A DNA stretch of 10,737 nt from Desulfuromonadaceae bacterium (lineage in GTDB: Bacteria; Desulfobacterota; Desulfuromonadia; Desulfuromonadales; Geopsychrobacteraceae). The first letter of the stretch is position 1. Every line of letters starts with the position of its first letter. Position numbers and translations under genes: made by a program. Positions 1 to 6,004 of this stretch are shown here, in pieces. Location of the stretch: contig WTCI01000039.1 of the NCBI GenBank assembly GCA_013138655.1, positions 1-10,737 on the forward strand, given 5' to 3'. The notes under the pieces were generated by a model, which saw nothing but the letters and a program-made list of their open reading frames with translations, ran no database searches and had not been told where the DNA came from.

Positions 1-409
1 CATCGTTGGCCGGACGGATCCGCGTGAAGGAAAAGCCGGTTCCGCCGCCGCTTTTATGGATCAAGGCAGTATTTTTAATCGCCTCGAAAATGCTCTCCAT
101 CGAGTCATCGATCGGTAACACGAAACATGCGGAGAGTTGGCCAAGCTCACGACCGGCATTCATCAGGGTCGGGGAGTTGGGGAGAAAATCGAGCTTGGTC
201 ATCATCTGGTAATAGTCGTCCTCAAACGAGTTTTTCTTGCCTTTTAGTTTCGGTTCAGCCGCGTCGATGGTTTGCGCGACACGGCGAAACATATCGATCG
301 GTGTTTCCGTCGGCTTTCCGTTGGAATCGCGTTTGAGGTAGCGTTTTGCCAAGACGGTCATGGCATTTATAGACAGGTTTACCAGTTCGGAATTTTTGCC
401 TTTAGACAT
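1..409 (-). CDS. nrdJ: Adenosylcobalamin-dependent (class II) ribonucleotide reductase, N-terminal part
   Basis: Class II reductases convert ribonucleotides to deoxyribonucleotides using adenosylcobalamin as radical source, without oxygen and without a separate small subunit. Only the first 136 codons lie in the window; the gene continues past the left edge. The translation carries the family's typical N-terminal block: [12 protein letters not shown] (residues 75-86), then [12 protein letters not shown] (92-103) and [11 protein letters not shown] (118-128). C95, in the SACF motif, is the likely counterpart of the N-terminal redox cysteine of the reductase active site. The ATG at 409 is preceded directly by an in-frame TAA, so no upstream extension is possible, and a GAAAGGG ribosome-binding site (419-425) lies 9 bases upstream. 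The gene is divergent from its neighbours and has its own promoter with NrdR-like boxes. The family call is firm; the rest of the protein cannot be seen. Confidence 0.93.
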   Translation of the reverse strand, partial: MSKGKNSELVNLSINAMTVLAKRYLKRDSNGKPTETPIDMFRRVAQTIDAAEPKLKGKKNSFEDDYYQMMTKLDFLPNSPTLMNAGRELGQLSACFVLPIDDSMESIFEAIKNTALIHKSGGGTGFSFTRIRPAND

Positions 410-472
410 TTAACTCAGCCCTTTCGTGACCATTTTTACAGAAAATAATATGACGAGATCGGTATTCTATAA

Positions 473-488
473 GCACAACATTTTGTAG
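473..488 (-). promoter_or_regulatory. Downstream NrdR-like box
   Basis: Read on the minus strand this 16-mer is CTACAAAATGTTGTGC. It keeps all the core positions of the NrdR consensus (C4, A6, A8, T9, T11, G13) and matches about 11 of 16 overall, with a clear ACAA/TTGT dyad. Its centre is 30 bp from that of the upstream box, close to three helical turns. Paired boxes an integral number of turns apart are typical of NrdR control. It covers the predicted transcription start. It is weaker than the upstream box, but the pairing supports it. Confidence 0.55.
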
Positions 489-494
489 CTCTAA

Positions 495-525
495 AATATA
501 GACCACTAGATATGGTGTATGTCAA
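495..525 (-). promoter_or_regulatory. Sigma70-type promoter of nrdJ
   Basis: Read on the minus strand, a perfect -35 TTGACA (520-525) is followed after 19 bases by TATATT (495-500), which matches the -10 consensus at five of six positions. The 19-base spacer is longer than the preferred 17. The predicted transcription start is near 488, giving a leader of about 79 bases before the nrdJ ATG. I see no cobalamin-riboswitch signature in that short leader. The assignment rests on motif match and position only. Confidence 0.6.
503..518 (-). promoter_or_regulatory. Upstream NrdR-like box
   Basis: Read on the minus strand this 16-mer is ACACCATATCTAGTGG. Against the NrdR box consensus as I recall it (acaCwAtATaTwGtgt) it matches at 13 of 16 positions, including the core C4, A6, A8, T9, T11 and G13. 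It sits between the -35 and -10 elements of the nrdJ promoter, where bound NrdR would block RNA polymerase. NrdR is the widespread repressor of ribonucleotide reductase genes and responds to adenine nucleotide ligands, so finding its box here agrees with the gene it precedes. Confidence 0.65.
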
Positions 526-814
526 GCAGCCAAGAATTAAAAATAACACTTCTCAACAGATGAAAAAAGTAACTTCTTTCAAGTTGAAAATTATCAGAAA
601 ATTGCATCTCCAGAAATGGAAATTTGCGGATCGGGTTGGTTTTGCCGTGGTGGGTAAAATTATCAAAGGGTTACGCTTGTGGATGCCTGGATATTTGGGT
701 ATTCTGCCGCAGATGGGCTGAGATCTTCCTGCTGTTTATGCGAATGCAGGGGCGAATCTGTTTCACCACCGGAGCCATAAAAAATAACCCTCAGTGTTTT
801 GAAAACATGAAAGT
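526..814. other. Intergenic stretch without a recognised gene
   Basis: This stretch lies between the nrdJ promoter and the cysteine desulfurase gene. Short open frames exist here (512-721 and 624-818), but they have no good ribosome-binding site or recognisable protein, and the first begins inside the nrdJ promoter. Two small dyads are visible: TCTGC-C-GCAGA at 703-713 and CCTGC/GCAGG at 728-732 and 746-750. A longer-range pairing between CCGTGGTG (about 645-652) and CACCACCGG (about 763-771) is possible but imperfect. The stretch presumably holds the promoter of the plus-strand operon. I found no convincing -35/-10 pair and no riboswitch family that I recognise. Confidence 0.4.
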
Positions 815-820
815 GTGAGA

Positions 821-1975
821 ATGCAGACACCGATCTATCTTGACAATGCGGCGACCAGTCATCCGAAGCCGGAGGAGGTTTACCGTGCTGTGAATCAAGT
901 GATGCGTGCGGGTGCCAGTGCCGGCCGCGGTTCGTATCAGCAGGCCCTTTCTGCGGAACGCCTGGTTTTTGAAACCCGGGAAATATTGGCGGATTTTTTT
1001 GCTGTCAATGCATCGGACAGATTTGTCTTTACCCTGAATGCAACGGCAGCTATAAATCAGGCTCTTTTCGGCTTGTTAAAAGTCGGCGACCGGGTTGTGA
1101 CAACCCGTCTTGAGCATAACTCAGTGACACGTCCGCTGCGTGCTTTACAGGATCGCGGGATTGTCGTTGAAAAAGTTCCGGCAGATCCTTTGACTGGAAT
1201 TGTGAGTCCGGACGATCTGAAAAGTTGTTGTCTTGCCGCACCAACCCGTTTGCTGTTGGTGAACCATTGTTCGAATGTTTATGGCGCCTTGCAGCCGATT
1301 GAGGAGTTAGGCCGTTGGTGTCGTGAACAGGGTATTCTGTTCATGGTCGATGGTTCTCAGAGTGCCGGTTGCCTGCCGATAAATCTTCAGGCGTTAGACG
1401 TTGATCTGTTTGTCGCTCCCGGGCATAAAGGTTTATTGGGCCCTCAGGGGACCGGTTTCTTATATGTTGCCAAGGGATTGCAACTGACCCCTTTAATGTA
1501 TGGCGGGACAGGTGGAAACTCACACTCAGATTTGCCACCGGATGATTTGCCGGAACGCCTGGAGTGTGGGACTCTTAATCTGCCGGGGATTGCCGGGCTA
1601 CAGGCGGCCGTGCAGTTTTTACAACGGATGGGTATAAATCAAGTTCGAGCCACTGAAAAGCAACTCGTAAAGAAAATTATTGATGGATTGAATTCTCTTG
1701 AGGCCGTGACTGTTTACGGCCCCGCCGATCTTGATCGACGCGGGTCGGCCATTTCGTTTAACATCAAAGGTTATGATCCGGCGGAGGTTGGTTTTCTCCT
1801 GGATCAAAGGAATGTTTGTGTCCGGGTCGGCCTGCATTGTGCCCCGGATGCTCATCGTACCATCGGCACCTATCCGCAGGGGACCATCAGGGTCAGCCCC
1901 GGATTATTGACCACTGAAGCAGACATTGAGCAGTTTATCGCACGGTTGGACTCCTTGCTTCGGCAAAAGTCTTGA
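821..1975 (+). CDS. Cysteine desulfurase family protein (class V aminotransferase fold, PLP-dependent)
   Basis: Enzymes of this family take sulfur from L-cysteine as a protein-bound persulfide and release alanine; the sulfur feeds Fe-S cluster, tRNA thiolation or cofactor synthesis. In the 384-residue product starting at ATG 821, YLDNAAT opens the protein, EHNS (98-101) supplies the histidine that stacks on PLP, and VDGSQ (176-180) holds the cofactor-binding Asp. GHKG places the Schiff-base lysine at K203. The C-terminal RVGLHCAP segment has the probable persulfide cysteine at C340. The HCAPxAHxTIGT...GTIRVSPG ending resembles the cysteine desulfurase subgroup of the EF2568 type more than IscS or classical SufS, and no IscU, SufU or SufE partner is adjacent. 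A GTG at 815 is an in-frame alternative start; neither start has a clear ribosome-binding site. The next gene begins 34 bases downstream. The exact sulfur acceptor cannot be told from the sequence. Confidence 0.88.
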   Translation: MQTPIYLDNAATSHPKPEEVYRAVNQVMRAGASAGRGSYQQALSAERLVFETREILADFFAVNASDRFVFTLNATAAINQALFGLLKVGDRVVTTRLEHNSVTRPLRALQDRGIVVEKVPADPLTGIVSPDDLKSCCLAAPTRLLLVNHCSNVYGALQPIEELGRWCREQGILFMVDGSQSAGCLPINLQALDVDLFVAPGHKGLLGPQGTGFLYVAKGLQLTPLMYGGTGGNSHSDLPPDDLPERLECGTLNLPGIAGLQAAVQFLQRMGINQVRATEKQLVKKIIDGLNSLEAVTVYGPADLDRRGSAISFNIKGYDPAEVGFLLDQRNVCVRVGLHCAPDAHRTIGTYPQGTIRVSPGLLTTEADIEQFIARLDSLLRQKS

Positions 1976-2009
1976 AACGATGATTCACCTTTTCCGAAAG
2001 TAGTTTGAC

Positions 2010-3326
2010 ATGAAAAATTACGTTCTTGATACCAATGTGTTACTGCACGATCCCCAGGCGATATACAAGTTTGAGGACAATACGGTGATTGTTCCTTTGA
2101 CGGTTATCGAAGAGATTGACCGGTTTAAAAAGGAACAGAGTGAAACCGGCCGAAATGCTCGACAGATTTCGCGGGTGATTGACGGTTTTCGCCAGCAGGC
2201 CAAATTGGTTGACGGGGTGCCTCTCGATCGTGGCGGCACTTTTAAGGTGGCGATCTATCGTGAAGAGTTTCTCAATAAATTACCTCCTGAGCTTCAGGTT
2301 GATCAGGGGGACAATCGCATTCTGGCCGTCGCCAAAGATCTGCAGGAAAACTCTCCTGCTGGATCAGTTTTTTTTATTACCAAAGATATTAATCTGCGGA
2401 TCAAAGCTGACACCATCGGCATGATTGCCGAGGATTATCAGAGCGACAAGATTTCCGTAGACAAGCTTTATACCGGAGCCACCGAATTGCTGGTCAGTCG
2501 TGAAGCGGTCGACCAGTTTTATGAAATGGGACACCTGGAACTTGAAGAAGAATTCAATGCCAATCAGGGAATCACGCTGATCGACGAAACTAACCCGTCG
2601 CATTCAGCAATCGGTCGTTATGATCTCATGAATCAACGTCTGACCAACCTGTTGAGAGTCCCGAAAGAAGGTGTCTGGGGAATCCATCCACGCAACCGTG
2701 AACAGCAGTTTGCTTTTGATTTATTGTTGAATGACGATGTGCAACTGGTTTCCCTGGTCGGCAAGGCGGGGACGGGTAAAACCCTGTTGGCTCTTGCGGC
2801 GGGGCTGCTGAAAACCGCCGACGAAAGCGTTTATAGTCGCCTGCTGGTCTCCAGGCCGGTCTTCCCCATGGGGCGCGATCTCGGTTTTCTGCCGGGGGAT
2901 GTTGAAGAAAAACTGGCTCCCTGGATGCAGCCGATCTTCGATAATGTTGAACTGCTGCTATCGAGTGTCGATGAGGGAGGAAGACGCAAGCACGGCTATC
3001 GGGAGTTGATCGATATGGGCTTGATGGAGATTGAGCCGTTAACCTACATTCGTGGTCGCTCAATCCCGCGTCAGTACATGATCGTGGATGAAGCGCAGAA
3101 CCTGACGCCACACGAAATCAAAACGATCATTACCCGGGCAGGAGAGGGGACCAAGATTGTCCTGACTGGCGACCCGTATCAGATTGATAACCCTTATGTT
3201 GATTCTGCCAGCAATGGTCTTATCTACGCCGTTGAGCGGTTGAAGGGACAAGAGATTGCCGGGCACATGACCCTGTCGAAAGGGGAGCGTTCGCCGTTGG
3301 CGGAACTGGCGGCGAACCTGCTGTAA
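2010..3326 (+). CDS. phoH: PIN-PhoH family protein (PIN nuclease domain fused to PhoH ATPase)
   Basis: The 438-residue protein joins an N-terminal PIN ribonuclease-type domain (about 1-140) to a C-terminal PhoH P-loop ATPase (about 225-438). This is the PhoH2/YlaK arrangement, linked in other bacteria to ATP-dependent RNA unwinding and cleavage. The PIN acidic set is visible: D7 in LDTNVLLHD, E34/E35 in VIEEIDRF, D101 in GDNRILAVA, and D126 in TKDINLR. The ATPase has Walker A GKAGTGKT (251-258), the family segment GFLPGD (from 292) and Walker B MIVDEAQN (357-364, with D360 and E361), followed by LTGDPYQID. Both active sites look intact. The start fits the family, whose proteins begin directly with the first PIN strand. 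It sits 34 bases after the desulfurase gene and 32 before tsaD, so is probably co-transcribed. No small antitoxin-like gene precedes it, unlike mycobacterial phoH2. The physiological role is unproven. Confidence 0.92.
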   Translation: MKNYVLDTNVLLHDPQAIYKFEDNTVIVPLTVIEEIDRFKKEQSETGRNARQISRVIDGFRQQAKLVDGVPLDRGGTFKVAIYREEFLNKLPPELQVDQGDNRILAVAKDLQENSPAGSVFFITKDINLRIKADTIGMIAEDYQSDKISVDKLYTGATELLVSREAVDQFYEMGHLELEEEFNANQGITLIDETNPSHSAIGRYDLMNQRLTNLLRVPKEGVWGIHPRNREQQFAFDLLLNDDVQLVSLVGKAGTGKTLLALAAGLLKTADESVYSRLLVSRPVFPMGRDLGFLPGDVEEKLAPWMQPIFDNVELLLSSVDEGGRRKHGYRELIDMGLMEIEPLTYIRGRSIPRQYMIVDEAQNLTPHEIKTIITRAGEGTKIVLTGDPYQIDNPYVDSASNGLIYAVERLKGQEIAGHMTLSKGERSPLAELAANLL

Positions 3327-3358
3327 TCAAATGCTGATTTCCAGAGATATTTTATTTC

Positions 3359-4381
3359 ATGCTTTTACTTGCGATAGAAAGTTCTTGTGACGAAACGGCC
3401 GTCGCTGTCGTGCGTGATGGTCGCGAAATCCTCGCCAACCTGATCGCCTCACAGGTCGACCTGCATGCTGCCTATGGCGGCGTTGTGCCGGAACTGGCAT
3501 CACGGCGACATTTGGAAACGATCAATCCGTTGACAGCAGAGGCTCTGTCTCAGGCCGGCGTCCGTCAAGAACAGCTTGAGGGGGTGGTTGTAACACGAGG
3601 GCCGGGCCTGGTTGGCGCTTTATTGGTCGGTGTTGCGTTTGCGAAGGCATTTGCGTATGCCTGTGGCATTCCGGTCATCGGTGTTCATCACATCGAAGGG
3701 CATATCCTGGCCATTCAATTGGAACAGCAGGTTGCGTTCCCTTTTCTGGCTTTGGCGGTTTCCGGCGGCCATACCCATCTGTTTCGGGTTGACGGGATCG
3801 GGCAATATCGATTGCTCGGCCGGACCGTTGATGATGCCGCCGGTGAAGCTTTTGACAAGGTCGCGAAAATGCTCGGCTTGTCTTATCCCGGTGGTCCGAT
3901 CATCGATAGGTTGGCTCAGGGGGGGGATGATGGTGGGATTGTTTTCCCGCGGCCATTACTGAAAAAAGCGCATTGCGATTTCAGTTTCTCCGGGCTGAAA
4001 ACGGCGGTGTTGAATCATCTGCAGCGGCTCAGGGAAAAACCGGATGAAAAGCAGGTTGCACAGATTGCGGCGGCTTTTCAGACGGCTGTTGTTGATGTTT
4101 TAACACAGAAAACCTTGCGGGCTGCTGAAGCAGAAGGTTTAAATCGGATTGTTGTTGCCGGGGGCGTCGCCTGCAATAGCGGCTTGCGAAAACGTTTTTC
4201 CGAACTGGCAGTGAAAAATGAATTAACGGTACATTTCCCGGCACCATTGTTGTGTGCAGATAATGCAGCGATGCTGGCTGTCGCCGGTGATTATTACTTG
4301 AAGCGGGGTTTTTCTTCAGACCTTGATCTTAATGCAGTTTCCAACTGGCCCCTGGAGCAGGTTGGGTTTTTTAATATTTAG
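3359..4381 (+). CDS. tsaD: tRNA N6-adenosine threonylcarbamoyltransferase TsaD
   Basis: TsaD transfers the threonylcarbamoyl group from threonylcarbamoyl-AMP to A37 of ANN-decoding tRNAs, forming t6A. In bacteria it works in a cytoplasmic complex with TsaB and TsaE, neither of which is in the window. The 340-residue length is normal. The ASKHA-fold phosphate loop begins with AIESSCDETAVA near the N-terminus, and GGVVPELASRRH follows. Metal ligands are H111 and H115 in HHIEGH and D301 in CADNAAM, matching the H111/H115/D300 set of the E. coli enzyme. SGGHTH, DDAAGEAFDK (158-167) and GGVACN (268-273) complete the nucleotide-binding signature. The ATG at 3359 has only a weak purine-rich upstream stretch, but the family's N-terminus fixes it. 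The stop codon overlaps the ribosome-binding site of the following gene, suggesting translational coupling. Confidence 0.97.
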   Translation: MLLLAIESSCDETAVAVVRDGREILANLIASQVDLHAAYGGVVPELASRRHLETINPLTAEALSQAGVRQEQLEGVVVTRGPGLVGALLVGVAFAKAFAYACGIPVIGVHHIEGHILAIQLEQQVAFPFLALAVSGGHTHLFRVDGIGQYRLLGRTVDDAAGEAFDKVAKMLGLSYPGGPIIDRLAQGGDDGGIVFPRPLLKKAHCDFSFSGLKTAVLNHLQRLREKPDEKQVAQIAAAFQTAVVDVLTQKTLRAAEAEGLNRIVVAGGVACNSGLRKRFSELAVKNELTVHFPAPLLCADNAAMLAVAGDYYLKRGFSSDLDLNAVSNWPLEQVGFFNI

Positions 4382-4392
4382 AGGCCGGATTT

Positions 4393-4863
4393 ATGTGGCG
4401 GCGTATCGGTTTTTTCAGACAATTCAAGCTGAACCTGATCCGTTTGATGAGACTTCAAGCGGAACCGGACGGTATTGCTCGCGGTATGGCTCTGGGGTTG
4501 TTTATCGGCATGACGCCAACGTTTGGTGTGCAGATGTTTCTGGCACTGTTTGTTGCTTTTATCCTGCGCCAGAATAAAATTGCTGCATTGATCGGTGTTT
4601 GGATCAGTAATCCCCTGACAGCTCCGCTGATTTATGGATTGGAATATGAAATTGGCCGACTGATGATGGGCTTGCCTCGTCCCGAGGCGCTTGTCGTGTT
4701 TAATTATGAAATGATCTGGGAGTTGGGAGCGCAGGTTGCTTATCCTCTCTGCTTCGGTAGCCTGATTCTTGGTTTGCCGGTCGCGATCATCGGTTATGCT
4801 GTAACCTTGCATTTTGTGCCGGTATTGCAACTGTGGAAAATCCCCCGCTGGCCGCGACCGTAG
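4393..4863 (+). CDS. DUF2062 membrane protein
   Basis: This 156-residue, strongly hydrophobic protein carries the DUF2062 signature: a basic N-terminus, then EPDGIARGMALGLFIGMTPT (24-43) and the conserved WISNPLTAPLIY (70-81). I judge three membrane-spanning stretches, about 32-57, 63-83 and 116-145, with a basic C-terminal tail (WKIPRWPRP). No enzymatic motif is visible and the family's function is not established, although some larger relatives are fused to glycosyltransferase-type domains. A GAGG ribosome-binding site at 4381-4384 shares its first base with the tsaD stop codon, so translation is probably coupled. Its place between tsaD and rsmA may reflect a conserved neighbourhood, but a role in RNA modification cannot be read from the sequence. 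Confidence 0.85.
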   Translation: MWRRIGFFRQFKLNLIRLMRLQAEPDGIARGMALGLFIGMTPTFGVQMFLALFVAFILRQNKIAALIGVWISNPLTAPLIYGLEYEIGRLMMGLPRPEALVVFNYEMIWELGAQVAYPLCFGSLILGLPVAIIGYAVTLHFVPVLQLWKIPRWPRP

Positions 4864-4871
4864 CAAAAGGT

Positions 4872-4998
4872 GATGGCGTTGCAAAAAGTCCGCCCTCCGG
4901 CGTTGCAGTGGTTTTTCAGGATCTCGACATACCATATGTATGCCTTCGCCCCTGAAAAACCACTACGCCTTGTAGGTCGAAATTTTTGCTTAGCCATC
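4872..4998. repeat. 127-bp imperfect inverted-repeat element
   Basis: Two arms of about 49 bases (4872-4920 and 4951-4998) are imperfect reverse complements around a 30-base centre. The innermost 13 bp pair perfectly (GTGGTTTTTCAGG with CCTGAAAAACCAC), as do the outer ends (GATGGC with GCCATC) and an internal GCAAAAA/TTTTTGC block. The centre has its own small dyad, CATAC-CATAT-GTATG. The element fills most of the gap between the DUF2062 gene and rsmA and encodes nothing plausible. It resembles a dispersed intergenic repeat (REP- or MITE-like). A partial copy occurs at 5859-5896. A run of six T at 5005-5010 follows the outer stem, so the transcript might also act as a terminator, but the 6-base offset makes that uncertain. 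Confidence 0.75.
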
Positions 4999-5034
4999 GC
5001 ATTCTTTTTTGCGAGACCATCAAAGGAGAAATCT

Positions 5035-5038
5035 GGAG
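5035..5038 (+). promoter_or_regulatory. Ribosome-binding site deciding the rsmA start
   Basis: GGAG lies four bases before ATG 5043, and a further AAAGGAG sits at 5022-5028. Together with the family N-terminus these fix the start at 5043. The longest open frame begins at 4986, but that start lies within the inverted repeat and would add 19 unrelated residues. Confidence 0.75.
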
Positions 5039-5042
5039 AATA

Positions 5043-5843
5043 ATGGGTGCCGGGTATCGAACCAAAAAGCGCTTTGGTCAACATTTTCTGCACGATCTGA
5101 CCGTCATCGACAAGATTATCGCAGCGGCGAAATTGTCGACGGAACAACAAGCCGTTGAGATCGGCCCGGGTTTGGGAGTGCTTACCGACCGCCTGCTGCC
5201 GGCGACAGCGCATGTTCATGTTATGGAGATCGACCGTGATTTGATCGAACGTCTTCAGGCCCGGCAGGACAGCCGTTTAACAGTGCATGCCGGTGATGTT
5301 CTTAAGCTGCCGTGGGTAGAAATCCTTCCAGATCCTCCTTACACATTGGTGGCGAATCTGCCATACAATATCTCCAGCCAGGTTGTGTTTCGCCTGTTGG
5401 ATCATCGCCAACTGTTTCAGAGAATGGTGTTGATGTTTCAGCGTGAGGTCGGGGAGCGTTTGATTGCTTCTCCGGGTGGTAAAGACTACGGGATACTCTC
5501 GGTTCTATGCCAACTGTGGTACGATATCAGCGTCGTCACTCTGGTTAAACCCGGTGCCTTTAATCCTCCACCTAAAGTTGATTCGATAGTTCTCCATTTT
5601 CAACCCTTAGCGGCTCCTCGTGTCGATCCTGTTGACGAACATTTTTTTCGACGGGTTGTTAAGGCGGCCTTTACCCAACGCCGGAAAACGCTAAGTAACA
5701 GTTTGCAAGCATCCGGTTTCAACCGCGAGGAGATCTCTCGGGCGCTGTCTTATGCGGATATTCTGCCTGGCCGTCGGGGAGAAACCCTGGCGCTGGAAGA
5801 GTTTTCCCGCCTGACCAGATCATTGTTTCATCAGAGCGAATAA
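5043..5843 (+). CDS. rsmA: 16S rRNA (adenine1518-N6/adenine1519-N6)-dimethyltransferase RsmA (KsgA)
   Basis: RsmA uses S-adenosylmethionine to dimethylate two adjacent adenines in the 3'-terminal hairpin of 16S rRNA late in 30S subunit assembly; loss of the modification classically gives kasugamycin resistance. The 266-residue length is normal. Signature elements appear in order: KKRFGQHFL (8-16), SAM-binding motif I VEIGPGLGVLT (38-48), the acidic MEIDRDLIE, GDVLKLPW, and catalytic motif IV NLPYNIS from N105. The C-terminal part has FNPPPKVDS and AFTQRRKTLSNSL. Nothing looks damaged. The gene is separated from the upstream series by the inverted repeat, so it may be transcribed by read-through or from a promoter I could not identify. 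The following gene begins 174 bases later and appears to have its own promoter. Confidence 0.97.
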   Translation: MGAGYRTKKRFGQHFLHDLTVIDKIIAAAKLSTEQQAVEIGPGLGVLTDRLLPATAHVHVMEIDRDLIERLQARQDSRLTVHAGDVLKLPWVEILPDPPYTLVANLPYNISSQVVFRLLDHRQLFQRMVLMFQREVGERLIASPGGKDYGILSVLCQLWYDISVVTLVKPGAFNPPPKVDSIVLHFQPLAAPRVDPVDEHFFRRVVKAAFTQRRKTLSNSLQASGFNREEISRALSYADILPGRRGETLALEEFSRLTRSLFHQSE

Positions 5844-5858
5844 CGTTTAGCTAATCCT

Positions 5859-5877
5859 GATGCACTCGCAAAAAGTC
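5859..5877 (+). repeat. Partial copy of the inverted-repeat arm
   Basis: This 19-mer shares the outer GATG and the block GCAAAAAGTC with the left arm of the element at 4872-4998, matching 14 of 19 positions at identical spacing. No complementary right arm follows within the gap, so it looks like a half or decayed copy. Having two related segments within 1 kb supports a dispersed repeat family. Confidence 0.5.
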
Positions 5878-5881
5878 ATGA

Positions 5882-5896
5882 GATGGCGACGCCATC
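5882..5896. repeat. Perfect 15-bp palindrome made of the repeat's end sequences
   Basis: GATGGCG-A-CGCCATC is a perfect dyad with 7-bp arms. Its ends (GATGGC and GCCATC) are the same as the outer ends of the 127-bp element upstream of rsmA. It may be what remains after loss of an element's interior, or a hairpin at the end of the rsmA transcript. No T run follows, so it is not a typical intrinsic terminator. Confidence 0.5.
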
Positions 5897-5905
5897 AATC
5901 CTGTC

Positions 5906-5934
5906 TTGATATGCTGGTTTCCATCGACTATGAT
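5906..5934 (+). promoter_or_regulatory. Sigma70-type promoter of the glutamate dehydrogenase gene
   Basis: TTGATA (5906-5911) and TATGAT (5929-5934) each match their consensus at five of six positions and are exactly 17 bases apart. Transcription would start near 5941, leaving a leader of about 77 bases before ATG 6018. This is the best-scoring promoter I found on the plus strand and would make the dehydrogenase gene a separate transcription unit from rsmA. Confidence 0.6.
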
Positions 5935-5966
5935 TCCATGATGGTGGCGGCGAAAAGTTCCTTTCA

Positions 5967-5985
5967 CCGTTATAACCGTTCGAAC
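5967..5985. promoter_or_regulatory. Tandem 9-bp repeat and paired palindromes in the leader
   Basis: CCGTTATAA (5967-5975) is followed at once by CCGTTCGAA (5976-5984). The same bases form two 8-bp palindromes, GTTATAAC (5969-5976) and GTTCGAAC (5978-5985), whose centres are 9 bp apart. The pair lies about 27-45 bases downstream of the predicted transcription start. It could be an operator for an unknown regulator or simply chance; I do not recognise the motif. Confidence 0.35.
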
Positions 5986-6004
5986 TAACACTATTAATCT
6001 GCTT

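Noticed and set aside
410..488. Cobalamin riboswitch in the nrdJ leader.
   Set aside because: The predicted leader is only about 79 bases, too short, and no B12-box-like sequence was seen.
715..735. GGCTGAGAT at about 717-725 recalls part of the TPP riboswitch.
   Set aside because: The rest of the conserved TPP aptamer core is absent, and the downstream gene is not a thiamine gene.
512..818. Two short open frames (512-721 and 624-818) between nrdJ and the desulfurase gene as possible small proteins.
   Set aside because: They overlap each other in different frames, the first starts inside the nrdJ promoter, and neither has a convincing ribosome-binding site or any recognisable protein feature.
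2626..3111. 161-codon minus-strand open frame inside the PhoH gene.
   Set aside because: It lies antisense to the conserved ATPase domain, looks low-complexity and resembles no protein; it is a by-product of the coding strand.
4378..4935. 185-codon minus-strand open frame across the DUF2062 gene.
   Set aside because: The plus-strand frame has the DUF2062 signature, membrane segments and a ribosome-binding site; the antisense frame has none of these and runs into the inverted repeat.
5005..5010. Six-T run after the 127-bp inverted repeat as a definite rho-independent terminator.
   Set aside because: The T run is six bases beyond the stem base and the stem is unusually long and imperfect; termination is possible but not supported well enough for a separate feature.
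4986..5042. Upstream start at 4986 giving a 285-residue RsmA.
   Set aside because: It would begin within the inverted repeat and add 19 residues unlike the family; ATG 5043 has a good ribosome-binding site and gives normal length.
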